Shown one piece after another: positions 16,368-24,769 of a stretch of 64,000 nucleotides of DNA. Source of the stretch: Cryobacterium glucosi (lineage in GTDB: Bacteria > Actinomycetota > Actinomycetes > Actinomycetales > Microbacteriaceae); the NCBI RefSeq assembly GCF_004402235.1, contig NZ_SOFS01000005.1:162606-226605 (forward strand), read 5' to 3'. The notes under the pieces are model-generated. The model had not been told where the DNA came from. It saw nothing but the letters and a program-made list of their open reading frames with translations, and ran no database searches. Numbering within the stretch: position 1 is the stretch's first letter; every line of letters begins with the position of its first letter. The position numbers and the translations under genes were made by a program.

Positions 16368-16691
16368 ATGGAAGAAGAAGAGTTCGAAGACTACGACCGC
16401 GAGGTCGAGTTGGCCCTGTACCGCGAATATCGGGATGTCGTCGGGCAGTTCCAGTACGTCGTCGAGACGGAACGGCGCTTCTACCTGGCCAATGAGGTCG
16501 AACTCGTGCGCCGGGACACCGAGCACGACTTCTACTTCGAACTGAACATGAAGGACGTCTGGGTCTGGGACGTGTACCGGTCGGACCGTTTCGTGAAGTC
16601 CGTGCGCGTGCTGACGTTCAAGGACGTCAACGTCGAGGAACTCGCCTCGAAGGAATTCGAACTGCCCAAGGAACTCGCGCTCGACGAGTAG
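16368..16691 (+). CDS. DUF2469 family protein
   Basis: A 107-residue acidic soluble protein of the actinobacterial DUF2469 family, recognised from YDREVELALYREYRDVV, VVETERRFYLANEVEL and FYFELNMKDVWVWDVYR. It almost always follows rnhB in actinobacteria, as here. The function is unknown. Confidence 0.9.
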   Translation: MEEEEFEDYDREVELALYREYRDVVGQFQYVVETERRFYLANEVELVRRDTEHDFYFELNMKDVWVWDVYRSDRFVKSVRVLTFKDVNVEELASKEFELPKELALDE

Positions 16692-16704
16692 CCGGCTGGT
16701 CGTT

Positions 16705-17145
16705 CTAGCGGGGCTCGCAGACCACGACGGGGATGTCCCGGCTGGTCTTCTGCTGGTAGCCCTCGTACCCCTTGTATGCGGCGACGATCTGCGGCCAGAG
16801 TTCCGCCTTCTCCGCTGCTTCTGCCGTGCGTGCCCTCAGCTTTTTCGTCGTGCCGTGCACGGTGAGTTCGACGTCGGGGTTCGCAACGAGGTTGAGGTAC
16901 CACTGCGGGTTCCGGTCGCTGCCGCCCTTCGAGGCGATCAGCACGAAGCGGTTCCGGTCGTGGATCGGGGCCGTGAGCATGGTCGTGCGGCGCTTGCCCG
17001 TCGAGCGGCCGATCGTGTGCAGTTCGACCACCGGGATCGGCCCGAACGAGGCGAGCAAACGTCCACCGGATGCCTTGAGCACGGCCCGGTGCATCAGGCT
17101 CATCGTCTTCATGCCGAGGTCGACCAACCTGTCGCGTAGTCCCAT
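16705..17145 (-). CDS. Ddn-like deazaflavin (F420)-dependent nitroreductase
   Basis: This 146-residue split-barrel protein resembles mycobacterial Ddn: VVELHTIGRSTGKRRTTML (about residues 39-57), FVLIASKGGSDRNPQWYLNL and NPDVELTVHG. The family reduces quinones and nitro compounds with F420H2. Length is as expected. It is leaderless and convergent with the DUF2469 gene, and with the LLM-class enzyme at 8.5 kb it supports F420 use in this organism. Confidence 0.85.
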   Translation of the reverse strand: MGLRDRLVDLGMKTMSLMHRAVLKASGGRLLASFGPIPVVELHTIGRSTGKRRTTMLTAPIHDRNRFVLIASKGGSDRNPQWYLNLVANPDVELTVHGTTKKLRARTAEAAEKAELWPQIVAAYKGYEGYQQKTSRDIPVVVCEPR

Positions 17146-17151
17146 GGGTCC

Positions 17152-17157
17152 AGCCTA
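17152..17157 (-). promoter_or_regulatory. -10 box, leaderless Ddn-like gene
   Basis: TAGGCT, 6 nt (GGACCC), then the ATG at 17145; no SD. Confidence 0.6.
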
Positions 17158-17168
17158 GTAACCTGCAT

Positions 17169-17204
17169 CGGTGTCGGTGCCGGTGCCGGTGCCGGTGCCG
17201 GTGC
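17169..17204. repeat. CGGTGC hexanucleotide microsatellite
   Basis: Six tandem 6-bp units, the first CGGTGT and the other five CGGTGC. It lies between the two divergent promoters of the Ddn-like and dipeptidase genes, 12 bp from the Ddn-like -10 box. Copy number may vary. Confidence 0.9.
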
Positions 17205-17208
17205 ACAC

Positions 17209-17237
17209 GGGAACCCGGGTTCCGCGCGGGGAACCCC
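17209..17237. promoter_or_regulatory. Paired GGGAACCC boxes upstream of the dipeptidase
   Basis: GGGAACCC occurs at 17209-17216 and 17229-17236, exactly 20 bp apart (two helical turns). The first is close to the palindrome GGAACCCGGGTTCC (17210-17223) and the second lies in GGGGAACCCC. They cover the -35 region of the promoter at 17243. Confidence 0.5.
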
Positions 17238-17242
17238 GGCAC

Positions 17243-17248
17243 TAGCGT
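17243..17248 (+). promoter_or_regulatory. -10 box, leaderless dipeptidase gene
   Basis: TAGCGT, 6 nt (TGGACC), then the ATG at 17255; no SD. Confidence 0.55.
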
Positions 17249-17254
17249 TGGACC

Positions 17255-18379
17255 ATGCCCCCCGCATCCGCTGCCGAGAACCATGCCGCCACGACCGCCC
17301 CAACGAACCCTGTTGGCGCGGTCGTCGACCACGCCCTCGAACTCGCACCCCTCGTCGACGGCCACAACGACTGGGCCTGGGAATGCCGGGAGAACCGCGC
17401 GTACTCGGTCGAGGGACTCGAACGGGGACTGACGACCGACACCGACATCGAGCGCCTCCGGGCCGGCCGGGTGGGCGCACAGTTCTGGTCGGTCTATGTG
17501 AGCGACGAATCCCTCGGTGCCGACGCCGTTCAGGGCACCCTCGAGCAGATCGACTGGGTCTACCGCCTCGCCGCCCGCTACCCGGACGACTTCCAGATCG
17601 CCCGCAGCGCCGCCGACGTCGAGTCGGCCAGGTCCCACGGCCGGATCGCGTCGCTCCTCGGCGCGGAGGGCGCGCACAGCCTCAACGACTCCCCGGCCGT
17701 GCTGCGGATGTTCGCGCGGCTCGGCGTGCGGTACCTCACCCTCACCCATGTGCACAACACGACCTGGGCCGACTCGGGCACCGACGAGCCCGTGCACGGC
17801 GGCCTGTCCGCGCGTGGCGTCGAGTACGTGCGGGAGATGAACCGGCTCGGCATGCTCGTCGACCTGTCCCACGTGTCCCCGGCGACCGCGCACGCGGCGC
17901 TCTCCGTGACGACGGCGCCGGTGATCTTCAGCCACAGTTCGTGCGCCGCCGTCACGGACCACCCGCGGAACGTACCGGACGACGTGCTCGAGCGCCTGCG
18001 CGACAACGACGGCGTGCTCATGCTCACCTTCGTGCCGCAGTTCCTCTCCCCGGACTTCGCCGCCTGGTTCGACGGGCCCAGGGACAGCGCTGCGCCGACG
18101 GTGACCCTCGACGAGGTTATCGCCCACATCGAGCACGCTCGCCGGGTCGCGGGCATTCGGCACATCGGGCTCGGCGGCGACTTCGACGGCACAGACGAAT
18201 TCCCGGTCGGTCTCGAGGGCGTCGACGGCTACCCGGCGCTCCTGACCGAGCTCGCCGCGCGGGGCTGGACCGCCGTCGAGCTCGCCGCCCTCGCCGGGGC
18301 GAACGTACTGCGCGTGCTCCGGGCGACGGATGCCGCGTTCGCGGCAGCGGGGAACGGCACGCCGCTGCTGGTGTCGTGA
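17255..18379 (+). CDS. Membrane dipeptidase, peptidase family M19
   Basis: This 374-residue metalloenzyme has the M19 TIM-barrel signatures: LVDGHNDWAW (zinc ligands H and D, about residues 34-43), LLGAEGAHSL with the bridging glutamate (about 134-143), LTLTHVHNTTWADS, VDLSHVSP, PVIFSHSSCAAV and HIGLGGDFDGTD. It hydrolyses dipeptides, including D-amino-acid dipeptides. No signal peptide is visible, so it is probably cytoplasmic. The leaderless start lies downstream of an unusual repeat-rich control region. Confidence 0.92.
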   Translation: MPPASAAENHAATTAPTNPVGAVVDHALELAPLVDGHNDWAWECRENRAYSVEGLERGLTTDTDIERLRAGRVGAQFWSVYVSDESLGADAVQGTLEQIDWVYRLAARYPDDFQIARSAADVESARSHGRIASLLGAEGAHSLNDSPAVLRMFARLGVRYLTLTHVHNTTWADSGTDEPVHGGLSARGVEYVREMNRLGMLVDLSHVSPATAHAALSVTTAPVIFSHSSCAAVTDHPRNVPDDVLERLRDNDGVLMLTFVPQFLSPDFAAWFDGPRDSAAPTVTLDEVIAHIEHARRVAGIRHIGLGGDFDGTDEFPVGLEGVDGYPALLTELAARGWTAVELAALAGANVLRVLRATDAAFAAAGNGTPLLVS

Positions 18380-18428
18380 CCGGTCCTTTCCCGCATTGCC
18401 GGGCAAACCAGAACGGATCCCGCTCCGA

Positions 18429-19148
18429 ATGACTGGTGTGAGTGCACCCCGACGAATGACCCGAACCGTCATGGCCCTCTGGGTGGGGTCCGTGGCCGTC
18501 GTCGTTGGACTCGTCGCCGTGATCGGTTCGGTTGGACGTGCGGTACCGGCCGAACCGATTCCGGTGACTCCTGCGGGGTCTCCGGGTACCGGTCCCGTCG
18601 TGGCGTTCTACGGGGACTCGTACACGCTCGGGACCGGGGCTTCGAGCCCCGAACGCCGGTGGTCGACGCTCCTTTCCATCGAGCACGGCTGGACCGAGGT
18701 GAACCCGAGCGTGAACGGTCTCGGTTTCGTGAACCACCGGGCAGACGTGTCAGAGGACCTCGTCGAACAGGTCATCGCCGCCCGCCCCGACATCGTGATC
18801 GTGACGATGGGTCTCAACGACAACTTCTCGATGCCCGCTCGCGCCGACCGCATCCGCTCCGCCATCACGGCCGACTTCACCAGGATCAGTGAAGCGCTGC
18901 CGGTCGCACGCGTCATCGTGGTCGAGCCGTTCTGGTACACCGACGATCGACCCGGCTCGGTTCAACAGATCATCGAGTGGGTGAGCGCGGGCGCTGCGGC
19001 GATCGACGCCGACTACATTCCCGGCGCCTCGCACTGGCTCGACGGCCACCCGGAATGGAAGGCCGGCGACGGCCTGCACCCGAACGATGAGGGGTATCGG
19101 GTGCTCGCCGATCGCATGGACGAGGCACTCAGGAGCCTCGGCATCTAG
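18429..19148 (+). CDS. Secreted or anchored SGNH/GDSL esterase
   Basis: This protein of about 239 residues has an N-terminal hydrophobic segment (about residues 12-37), then the block I motif VVAFYGDSYTLGTGA with the nucleophilic serine, the block III motif TMGLNDNFS and block V DGLHPNDEGY with catalytic Asp and His. It is a hydrolase acting on esters at the cell surface or outside; the substrate is unknown. The start is uncertain: the ATG has no clear SD, and another ATG lies 27 nt downstream. Confidence 0.82.
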   Translation: MTGVSAPRRMTRTVMALWVGSVAVVVGLVAVIGSVGRAVPAEPIPVTPAGSPGTGPVVAFYGDSYTLGTGASSPERRWSTLLSIEHGWTEVNPSVNGLGFVNHRADVSEDLVEQVIAARPDIVIVTMGLNDNFSMPARADRIRSAITADFTRISEALPVARVIVVEPFWYTDDRPGSVQQIIEWVSAGAAAIDADYIPGASHWLDGHPEWKAGDGLHPNDEGYRVLADRMDEALRSLGI

Positions 19149-19296
19149 GAGTCGCCCCTCGACGGTGTACGGACTTTCCGAAGGCGAATTCCCGACTCTC
19201 CCCACCAGGCGTCGACGTCTGCCCGCTGTCCACCGGTCGACGACGGCCCCCGCGGATGCTCGCCCACCCCCGGCATCCTGTCCGTGGGAGGCACTC

Positions 19297-19653
19297 GTGG
19301 CACGCAAAGATGATCTGGGCAGGCTCGGTGAGGAGCACGCGGCGCGGTACCTCACCGACGCCGGGTATACGCTCCTCGCCCGCAACTGGCGGTGCGAGCA
19401 GGGCGAAATCGACCTGATTGTCGAGCAGGACGGCGAAGTCGCCTTCGTAGAGGTGAAGACGCGCTCGGGGATCGGCTTCGGGCATCCGTTCGAGGCGATC
19501 ACCGTCGTCAAGCTCGCCCGGCTCCGCCGGCTTGCGGCGGCGTGGTGCGAGCAGGCGGATGCCTGGCCGGAGCGAATCAGGATCGACGCGATCGCGGTGA
19601 TCCTCGCCCCCGGCGCCGTTCCGGTGATCGAGCACCTGCCCGGAGTGTTCTAG
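19297..19653 (+). CDS. yraN: UPF0102 (YraN-like) protein
   Basis: This 118-residue protein has the nuclease-like fold of UPF0102: LGRLGEEHAARYLTDAGYT, LLARNWRCEQGEIDLIV (E and D), and VAFVEVKTRSG (ExK), the restriction-endonuclease-like catalytic pattern. The function is not established. The GTG start follows GGGAGG. It precedes yifB and dprA, the usual arrangement, which suggests a link to DNA processing. Confidence 0.93.
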   Translation: MARKDDLGRLGEEHAARYLTDAGYTLLARNWRCEQGEIDLIVEQDGEVAFVEVKTRSGIGFGHPFEAITVVKLARLRRLAAAWCEQADAWPERIRIDAIAVILAPGAVPVIEHLPGVF

Positions 19654-19669
19654 TGAGCGTGTTCTAGTG
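19645..19669. repeat. Short direct repeat at the yraN stop codon
   Basis: GTGTTCTAGTG occurs twice, 14 bp apart. The first copy holds the yraN TAG stop codon. It looks like a slippage duplication. Confidence 0.7.
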
Positions 19670-19694
19670 CGTGCCGTCTGATGGGCGCAGCCTG

Positions 19695-21239
19695 ATGGGT
19701 CTCGCCCGTACCCACGCCGTCGCCCTGCTCGGGCTGACGGGCGCGCTCGTCGAAGTCGAGGCCGACATCTCGGGTCAGCTCCCCGGCATGGTGCTGATCG
19801 GCCTGCCGGACGCCGCGCTCTCCGAAGCGACGGAGCGGGTCAGGGCCGCGGCCAAGAACTCCGGCTGCCCACTGACCCACAACAAGCTCACGATCAACCT
19901 GTCGCCGGCGGCGCTCCCGAAGCACGGTTCGGGATTCGACCTCGCGATCGCGCTCGCGTGCCTCGCCGCGGACGGGGTGGTCGCGGCCGGGTCGGTCGGC
20001 TCGGTCGTGCACATCGGCGAGCTCGCCCTCGACGGGCGCCTTCGACCAGTCCCGGGCATGCTGCCGGCGGTGATCGCGGCGTCGCGTCTCGGCCACCGAA
20101 CCGTCATGGTTCCGGCCGGAAACGCCGCGGAGGCGGAACTCGTGCCCGGCATCACCGTGATCGGGGTCGCCTCCCTCCGCGAGGCGGCGATCTGGCACGG
20201 GGCGGAGCTGACGCCCGTGCCGGTCGAAACCATCGAGTGGCCCACCGAAGCCGGACCCGCCGGGAACGACGTCGTCGAAACCGGTTCGATGGACCTTGCC
20301 GACGTCATCGGCAATGAGGACGCCATCCTGGCCCTGCAGATCGCCGCAGCAGGCGGCCACCATCTCTTCATGCTCGGCCCGCCAGGCTCCGGCAAGACCA
20401 TGCTCGCCGCCCGCCTGCCCGGACTCCTGCCCGACCTCGACCCGGCCGCCTCCCTCGAGGCGAGTTCGCTGCGCTCCCTCGCCGGGCGCGGACTCGGCCG
20501 GTCCCTCGTGACCCGGCCGCCGCTCGAATCGCCGCACCACACCGCGACGGCGGCGGCCATGGTCGGCGGCGGCAGTGGACAGATCCGGCCGGGTGCAGCC
20601 GCCCGCGCCTGTCACGGGGTGCTCTTCCTCGACGAGGCTCCCGAGTTCGCATCGGCCGTGCTCGACGCCCTCCGGCAGCCGCTCGAATCCGGGATGATCA
20701 GCATCCACCGCGCCAACGCCGTCGCCCACTTCCCGGCGCGGTTCCAGCTCGTGATGGCCGCGAATCCGTGCCCGTGCGGGCAGTACGGCGTCGCCGGCCT
20801 CGAGTGCTCGTGCCCGCCGAGCGCGCGCCGGCGGTACCTCGCCCGAATCTCCGGGCCGCTCCTGGACCGGATCGACATCCAACTTCACGTGAACCGGATC
20901 ACGGCGGCCCAGCTGCGGCTCGCCGCCGAAGAACCGCGCCTGACGACCTCGGCTGCGCGGGAACGTGTGATCCGGGCCCGGCGCGCCGCACGGGAGCGCC
21001 TCGCCGGCACACCCTGGTCGCTCAATTCAGCGGTCCCAGGGTCCTGGCTCCGCAGCAGGCACCTGCGGCTGGACCGGGCGACGACCGCTGCGCTCGATCG
21101 AGCGCTGGAGCGCGGCGGCATCACTATGCGCGGCTATGACCGGGTGCTCCGCGTCGCCTGGTCGATCGCCGACCTCGAGGGCGCCGATCGGCCGGGTGTC
21201 GAGCAGCTCGGACAGGCGCTCTACCTGCGCACCGGCTGA
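19695..21239 (+). CDS. comM: Magnesium chelatase-like AAA+ protein YifB/ComM
   Basis: ComM is a hexameric helicase that promotes branch migration during integration of taken-up DNA. The 514-residue protein has the N-terminal ChlI-like domain (about 1-180), the Walker A motif GPPGSGKT (228-235), Walker B GVLFLDEAPEF, the zinc-like cluster NPCPCGQYG with C-x-C later, and the C-terminal Mg_chelatase_C domain ending LYLRTG. I chose the ATG at 19695, which gives the family N-terminus GLARTHAVALLGL; a GTG 24 nt upstream is also in frame. It is followed by dprA. Confidence 0.95.
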   Translation: MGLARTHAVALLGLTGALVEVEADISGQLPGMVLIGLPDAALSEATERVRAAAKNSGCPLTHNKLTINLSPAALPKHGSGFDLAIALACLAADGVVAAGSVGSVVHIGELALDGRLRPVPGMLPAVIAASRLGHRTVMVPAGNAAEAELVPGITVIGVASLREAAIWHGAELTPVPVETIEWPTEAGPAGNDVVETGSMDLADVIGNEDAILALQIAAAGGHHLFMLGPPGSGKTMLAARLPGLLPDLDPAASLEASSLRSLAGRGLGRSLVTRPPLESPHHTATAAAMVGGGSGQIRPGAAARACHGVLFLDEAPEFASAVLDALRQPLESGMISIHRANAVAHFPARFQLVMAANPCPCGQYGVAGLECSCPPSARRRYLARISGPLLDRIDIQLHVNRITAAQLRLAAEEPRLTTSAARERVIRARRAARERLAGTPWSLNSAVPGSWLRSRHLRLDRATTAALDRALERGGITMRGYDRVLRVAWSIADLEGADRPGVEQLGQALYLRTG

Positions 21240-21275
21240 AGCCGGACATCCACCGACGGAAGGACACGACGCACG

Positions 21276-22523
21276 ATGCCATTCGAACCCGATGAGACCA
21301 CCATGATCGACCTCGCGACCGGCGTGCGCGCACCCGGGGCCACCCTGACCCGGGAACTCGCGGCGGAGCTGCACGCTCGAGCGGCGTGGTCGTGCATCAG
21401 CGAACCCGGCGACGGAACTGCGGGCCTCGTTGTCGCGGCGCTCGGCGCCGTTCGCGCCCTGCGGATGATTATCGAGGCCTGGACCCACGACCATATCGCC
21501 GGGGAACTCCTGACCGCCGGGGTGGCGGAGGGTGTGATCGCTGCCGCCGGACTCGACCGCGCTCTGGAGCGCTGGCGTCCGCGGCTCGATCCCATCGTCG
21601 TCACGATTGCGATGCGGCAGGCAGCCCGATCGGGGGCACGGCTGGCGATTCCCGGTGACCCCGACTGGCCGGCCGGGCTTGAGGACCTCGGGGTACACGC
21701 CCCGCTCGCCCTCTGGTGGCGCGGCCCTGCACATGCCCTCGGCGCGTTCGCCCAGTCGATCGCCCTCGTCGGCGCCCGGGCTGCTACCCGATACGGCGAG
21801 CATGTCGCGATGGAAGCCTCTGCCGGCCTCGTCGACCGCGGATTCGCGATCGTCAGCGGCGCGGCGTACGGGATCGACGGGATGGCGCACAAAGCGGCAC
21901 TCGCGAGCCGTGGTCGAACCGTGGCGTTTCTCGCCGGGGGAGTGGACCGGCCATATCCGAGCGGGCACGTCGACCTCCTCGAACGGATCGCCGGGGAGGG
22001 GGCCGTCATTTCCGAGCTCCCGTGCGGGGCCGCGCCCACCAAGTGGCGGTTCCTACAACGGAACCGGCTGATTGCGGCGACCAGCCTGGCCACCATCGTC
22101 CTGGAGGCCGGGTGGCGCTCCGGATCGCTCAACACCGCCGGGCACGCGGCCACCCTCGGGCGGTCGCTCGGCGCCGTACCCGGCCCGGTCACGTCACCGG
22201 CCTCGGCCGGGTGTCACCGGCTGATCCGCGAGTACGACGCCGTCTGCGTGACGACGGCCGCCGAAATGGCGGAACTCGTCGCGGAGCACCTGGTCCAGGT
22301 GACACTGGACTTCCCCGAATCGGAACTCGGGCTCGAGGGTTCCGGGCGCACAAGCGAACAGGTGCGGGTCTTCGACGCCCTGAGCGGGCGGTCCCCGCGT
22401 GGGATCGGCGACCTCGCCCGCCGCGCGGGCCTCTCCACCATGTCCGTGCGCGCCGCCCTCGGCGCCCTCGGGCTCGAAGGCGCCGCGCGCGAGCGAGAGA
22501 CCGGCTGGGTGCGGAACGCCTGA
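21276..22523 (+). CDS. dprA: DNA-processing protein DprA
   Basis: DprA loads RecA on incoming single-stranded DNA and protects it. The 415-residue protein has an N-terminal helical region, the Rossmann domain with SIALVGARAATRYGEHVA and IVSGAAYGIDGMAHKAAL, FLAGGVDRPYPSGH and NRLIAATSLATIVLEAG, and a C-terminal winged helix (about 350-412). The ATG follows GGAAGGA. yraN, comM and dprA are the conserved DNA-uptake module; no pilus or channel genes are in view. Confidence 0.96.
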   Translation: MPFEPDETTMIDLATGVRAPGATLTRELAAELHARAAWSCISEPGDGTAGLVVAALGAVRALRMIIEAWTHDHIAGELLTAGVAEGVIAAAGLDRALERWRPRLDPIVVTIAMRQAARSGARLAIPGDPDWPAGLEDLGVHAPLALWWRGPAHALGAFAQSIALVGARAATRYGEHVAMEASAGLVDRGFAIVSGAAYGIDGMAHKAALASRGRTVAFLAGGVDRPYPSGHVDLLERIAGEGAVISELPCGAAPTKWRFLQRNRLIAATSLATIVLEAGWRSGSLNTAGHAATLGRSLGAVPGPVTSPASAGCHRLIREYDAVCVTTAAEMAELVAEHLVQVTLDFPESELGLEGSGRTSEQVRVFDALSGRSPRGIGDLARRAGLSTMSVRAALGALGLEGAARERETGWVRNA

Positions 22524-22549
22524 GCCAGGCTCGGCCTGCCGCGAAACCG

Positions 22550-23977
22550 TCAGCCCTGGTACAGGCCCCCAGGCGTCTCCTCGCCGTCGTGGCCTGCGGC
22601 CTCGCACGCCCGCCGCACAGCCGCGAGGGAGTCGGCGACATCGGCGGCATCCGTCGACCAGTTGCTGACCGAGATGCGCAGCACCTCGCGCCCGCGCCAG
22701 ACGGAACCGGACATCCACGTGGTGCCCTGGCCGAGCAACAGCTCCGTCACCCGCCGGGTGCGGGCATCGCTTCCGAAGCTCACGCACACCTGGGTGAAGA
22801 CCACGTCGTTGACGACCTCGGCGCCGGGAATGCGCGCGAGGCCCTCGGCAAGCGAGCGGGCGTGACCGGCCAGGCGCTCGACGAGGTCGATCGTGCCGGA
22901 TCGCCCGAGCGAGCGCAGTGCCGCCCACACCGGGATGCCCCGTGCCCGGCGGGAGAGCTCCGGCACCTTCTCGAAGGGGTCGCCCGGACCGTCCGTCGCC
23001 GGTTTCAGTAGATAGCTCGTGTGCACGCCGAACACGGACCGGACAGTCGCCGGTTTCTCGACGATCGCGATCCCGCAGTCATAGGGCACATTGAGCGTCT
23101 TGTGCGCGTCGGTCGCCCAGGAGTCGGCTCCCTCGACGCCTGCCACGAGCCCGCGGTACTTCGGGCTCGCCGCGGCCCAGAGGCCGAACGCGCCGTCCAC
23201 GTGCACCCAGGCGTGGTGTTCCCGCGCCACCCGGATTGCCGTCGTCATCGGATCGAAGGCACCGGAGTGCAGGTTCCCCGCCTGCAGGCAGACGATGGCC
23301 GGACCCTCGCCGTCCTGCATCGCAGCCGCGAGGGCACGGGGATCAAGTCGGCCCTGCTCATCGGCCGCTACGGCGACGGGTTCGCCGAGGCCGAGGTACC
23401 GGAGTGCGAGGTCGATCACCGCGTGCCGCTCCTCGCCCACGAACACCCGCACGCGGGGCGAACCGGAAAGTCCGTCCCTGCTGAGATTCCAGCCCACCCG
23501 CTCGAGCACTGACTGGCGCCCGGCTGCGAGCCCGACGAAATTGGCCATCGTCGCCCCGGTGGTGAATCCGACATCCGAACCGGACGGCAGCCCGAGCAGG
23601 TCGAGCACCCACGCTCCGGCGGCCTCCTCGGCCGCGGCAGTGGCCGGCGTCGCGAAGCGCATGGCGGCATTCTGGTCCCAGGCGCTGACGAGCCAGTCTG
23701 CCGCCAGCGCTGCCGGGAGGGTGCCGCCGATCACCCAGCCGAAGAACCGACCAGACGGCATGGCCATCAGCCCGGGTTCGGCGAGGGCGGCCAGCTCGTC
23801 GACCACGGATGCCGCGGCGGTGGGGGACTCAGGCAGCGGACCGGCGAACATCCCGGAGAGGGTGTCGGCGTCGGCGCGCGGACCGACCGGGCGGGTACCG
23901 AGCGAACCAAGCCACGCGAGAGCGTGCTCCCTGGCTCGCCCAAGTGCTTCGTCGTATGCGCCGGGCTGAGCTGACAT
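22550..23977 (-). CDS. PLP-dependent decarboxylase, group II
   Basis: This 475-residue enzyme has the group II fold: GFTTGATMANFVGLAAGR, HVDGAFGLWAA, and the PLP lysine in SWATDAHKTLNVPYDCG. Group II includes aromatic amino acid, glutamate and diaminobutyrate decarboxylases; the substrate cannot be assigned from sequence. The ATG at 23977 is 6 nt after a TACCAT -10 box, so the gene is leaderless. The frame is open for another 1.6 kb upstream but that part is antisense to other genes and is rejected. It is convergent with dprA. Confidence 0.85.
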   Translation of the reverse strand: MSAQPGAYDEALGRAREHALAWLGSLGTRPVGPRADADTLSGMFAGPLPESPTAAASVVDELAALAEPGLMAMPSGRFFGWVIGGTLPAALAADWLVSAWDQNAAMRFATPATAAAEEAAGAWVLDLLGLPSGSDVGFTTGATMANFVGLAAGRQSVLERVGWNLSRDGLSGSPRVRVFVGEERHAVIDLALRYLGLGEPVAVAADEQGRLDPRALAAAMQDGEGPAIVCLQAGNLHSGAFDPMTTAIRVAREHHAWVHVDGAFGLWAAASPKYRGLVAGVEGADSWATDAHKTLNVPYDCGIAIVEKPATVRSVFGVHTSYLLKPATDGPGDPFEKVPELSRRARGIPVWAALRSLGRSGTIDLVERLAGHARSLAEGLARIPGAEVVNDVVFTQVCVSFGSDARTRRVTELLLGQGTTWMSGSVWRGREVLRISVSNWSTDAADVADSLAAVRRACEAAGHDGEETPGGLYQG

Positions 23978-23983
23978 GGCGCC

Positions 23984-23989
23984 ATGGTA
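23984..23989 (-). promoter_or_regulatory. -10 box, leaderless decarboxylase gene
   Basis: TACCAT, 6 nt (GGCGCC), then the ATG at 23977; no SD. Confidence 0.5.
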
Positions 23990-24062
23990 GTCCGGGCCGT
24001 CCCCGGCAACCAGTGCCTGCGCGCATCGCGGGCCCGCGGCCAGGTGCCGCCCGCCGCTGGTC

Positions 24063-24123
24063 CGCGAGAGTGCGCTTTTGGCCCATGAAACGCGGGTTAA
24101 AGGGCCGAAAGCGCACTCTCGCG
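24063..24123. repeat. GAGAGT-type 61-bp hairpin, copy B
   Basis: 22-bp arms with one mismatch: the left begins CGCGAGAGTGCGCTTTTGG and the right ends GCGCACTCTCGCG. It lies between two divergent genes, so it cannot simply be a terminator. It has exactly the same length and ends as copy C at 40127. Confidence 0.85.
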
Positions 24124-24142
24124 AAACAGGATACAAAGGGGT

Positions 24143-24700
24143 ATGCCTGATTACGCGAACCCGGCCTCCGACGGCTCCGGCAGCATCAACGGCGTGCGCG
24201 TCGGAGTCACCGAAGCCGCGCACTTCGGCGATGAACGCACGACGATAACGGGGTTCCTGCAGCGTCAGCGGGACCTCGTTGCATGGAAGGTCGGCGATGC
24301 CTCCGACGTGGCTCTCCGGCCCGTCGCCACTCCGACCGGCATGACCGCGCACGGCATCGTCCGACATCTCATGAACGTGGAGCGATCCTGGCTGCGCGAT
24401 GTCTTCGCCGGTGAGGAGGGTCTGAGCTTCGACTGGACCGACGCGGATCCTGACGGGGAGTTCCACGTGCCGCCCGAAGTGACCATGGCCGAGCTGCTCG
24501 CCGACTATGCGGAGGAGGCGCGCCGCTGCGACGCGATCATCGCGGCAGCGAACTCGCTCGACGTCGTCTCGGTGCGCCGCAGTTTCAGCCTGCGCTGGAT
24601 CCTGATTCACCTGGTCGAGGAGACCGCACGGCACGCGGGTCACCTCGACCTGTTGCGCGAACGCGCCGACGGCAGCGTCGGAGAAGACCCGCAGGACTGA
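24143..24700 (+). CDS. DinB-like (DUF664) protein
   Basis: This 185-residue protein resembles the DUF664 branch of the DinB four-helix superfamily: MTAHGIVRHLMNVERSWLRD (first histidine, in the pattern HLxxVE) and LIHLVEETARHAGHLDLLRE (pattern H-x3-H), which form the metal site of DinB proteins. Known members include mycothiol- or bacillithiol-dependent transferases, but most are uncharacterised. The ATG follows AAAGGGGT. It stands alone. Confidence 0.83.
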   Translation: MPDYANPASDGSGSINGVRVGVTEAAHFGDERTTITGFLQRQRDLVAWKVGDASDVALRPVATPTGMTAHGIVRHLMNVERSWLRDVFAGEEGLSFDWTDADPDGEFHVPPEVTMAELLADYAEEARRCDAIIAAANSLDVVSVRRSFSLRWILIHLVEETARHAGHLDLLRERADGSVGEDPQD

Positions 24701-24769
24701 TCGACGCGGCCGGGGCGCCGGGGGAGTGTCGGCGCCAGGCCCTAGTCTGGAGCGGACGAAGGGTGAGTC

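Noticed and set aside
17169..17204. Repeat array as a possible CRISPR
   Set aside because: The units are contiguous 6-bp repeats with no spacers; it is a microsatellite.
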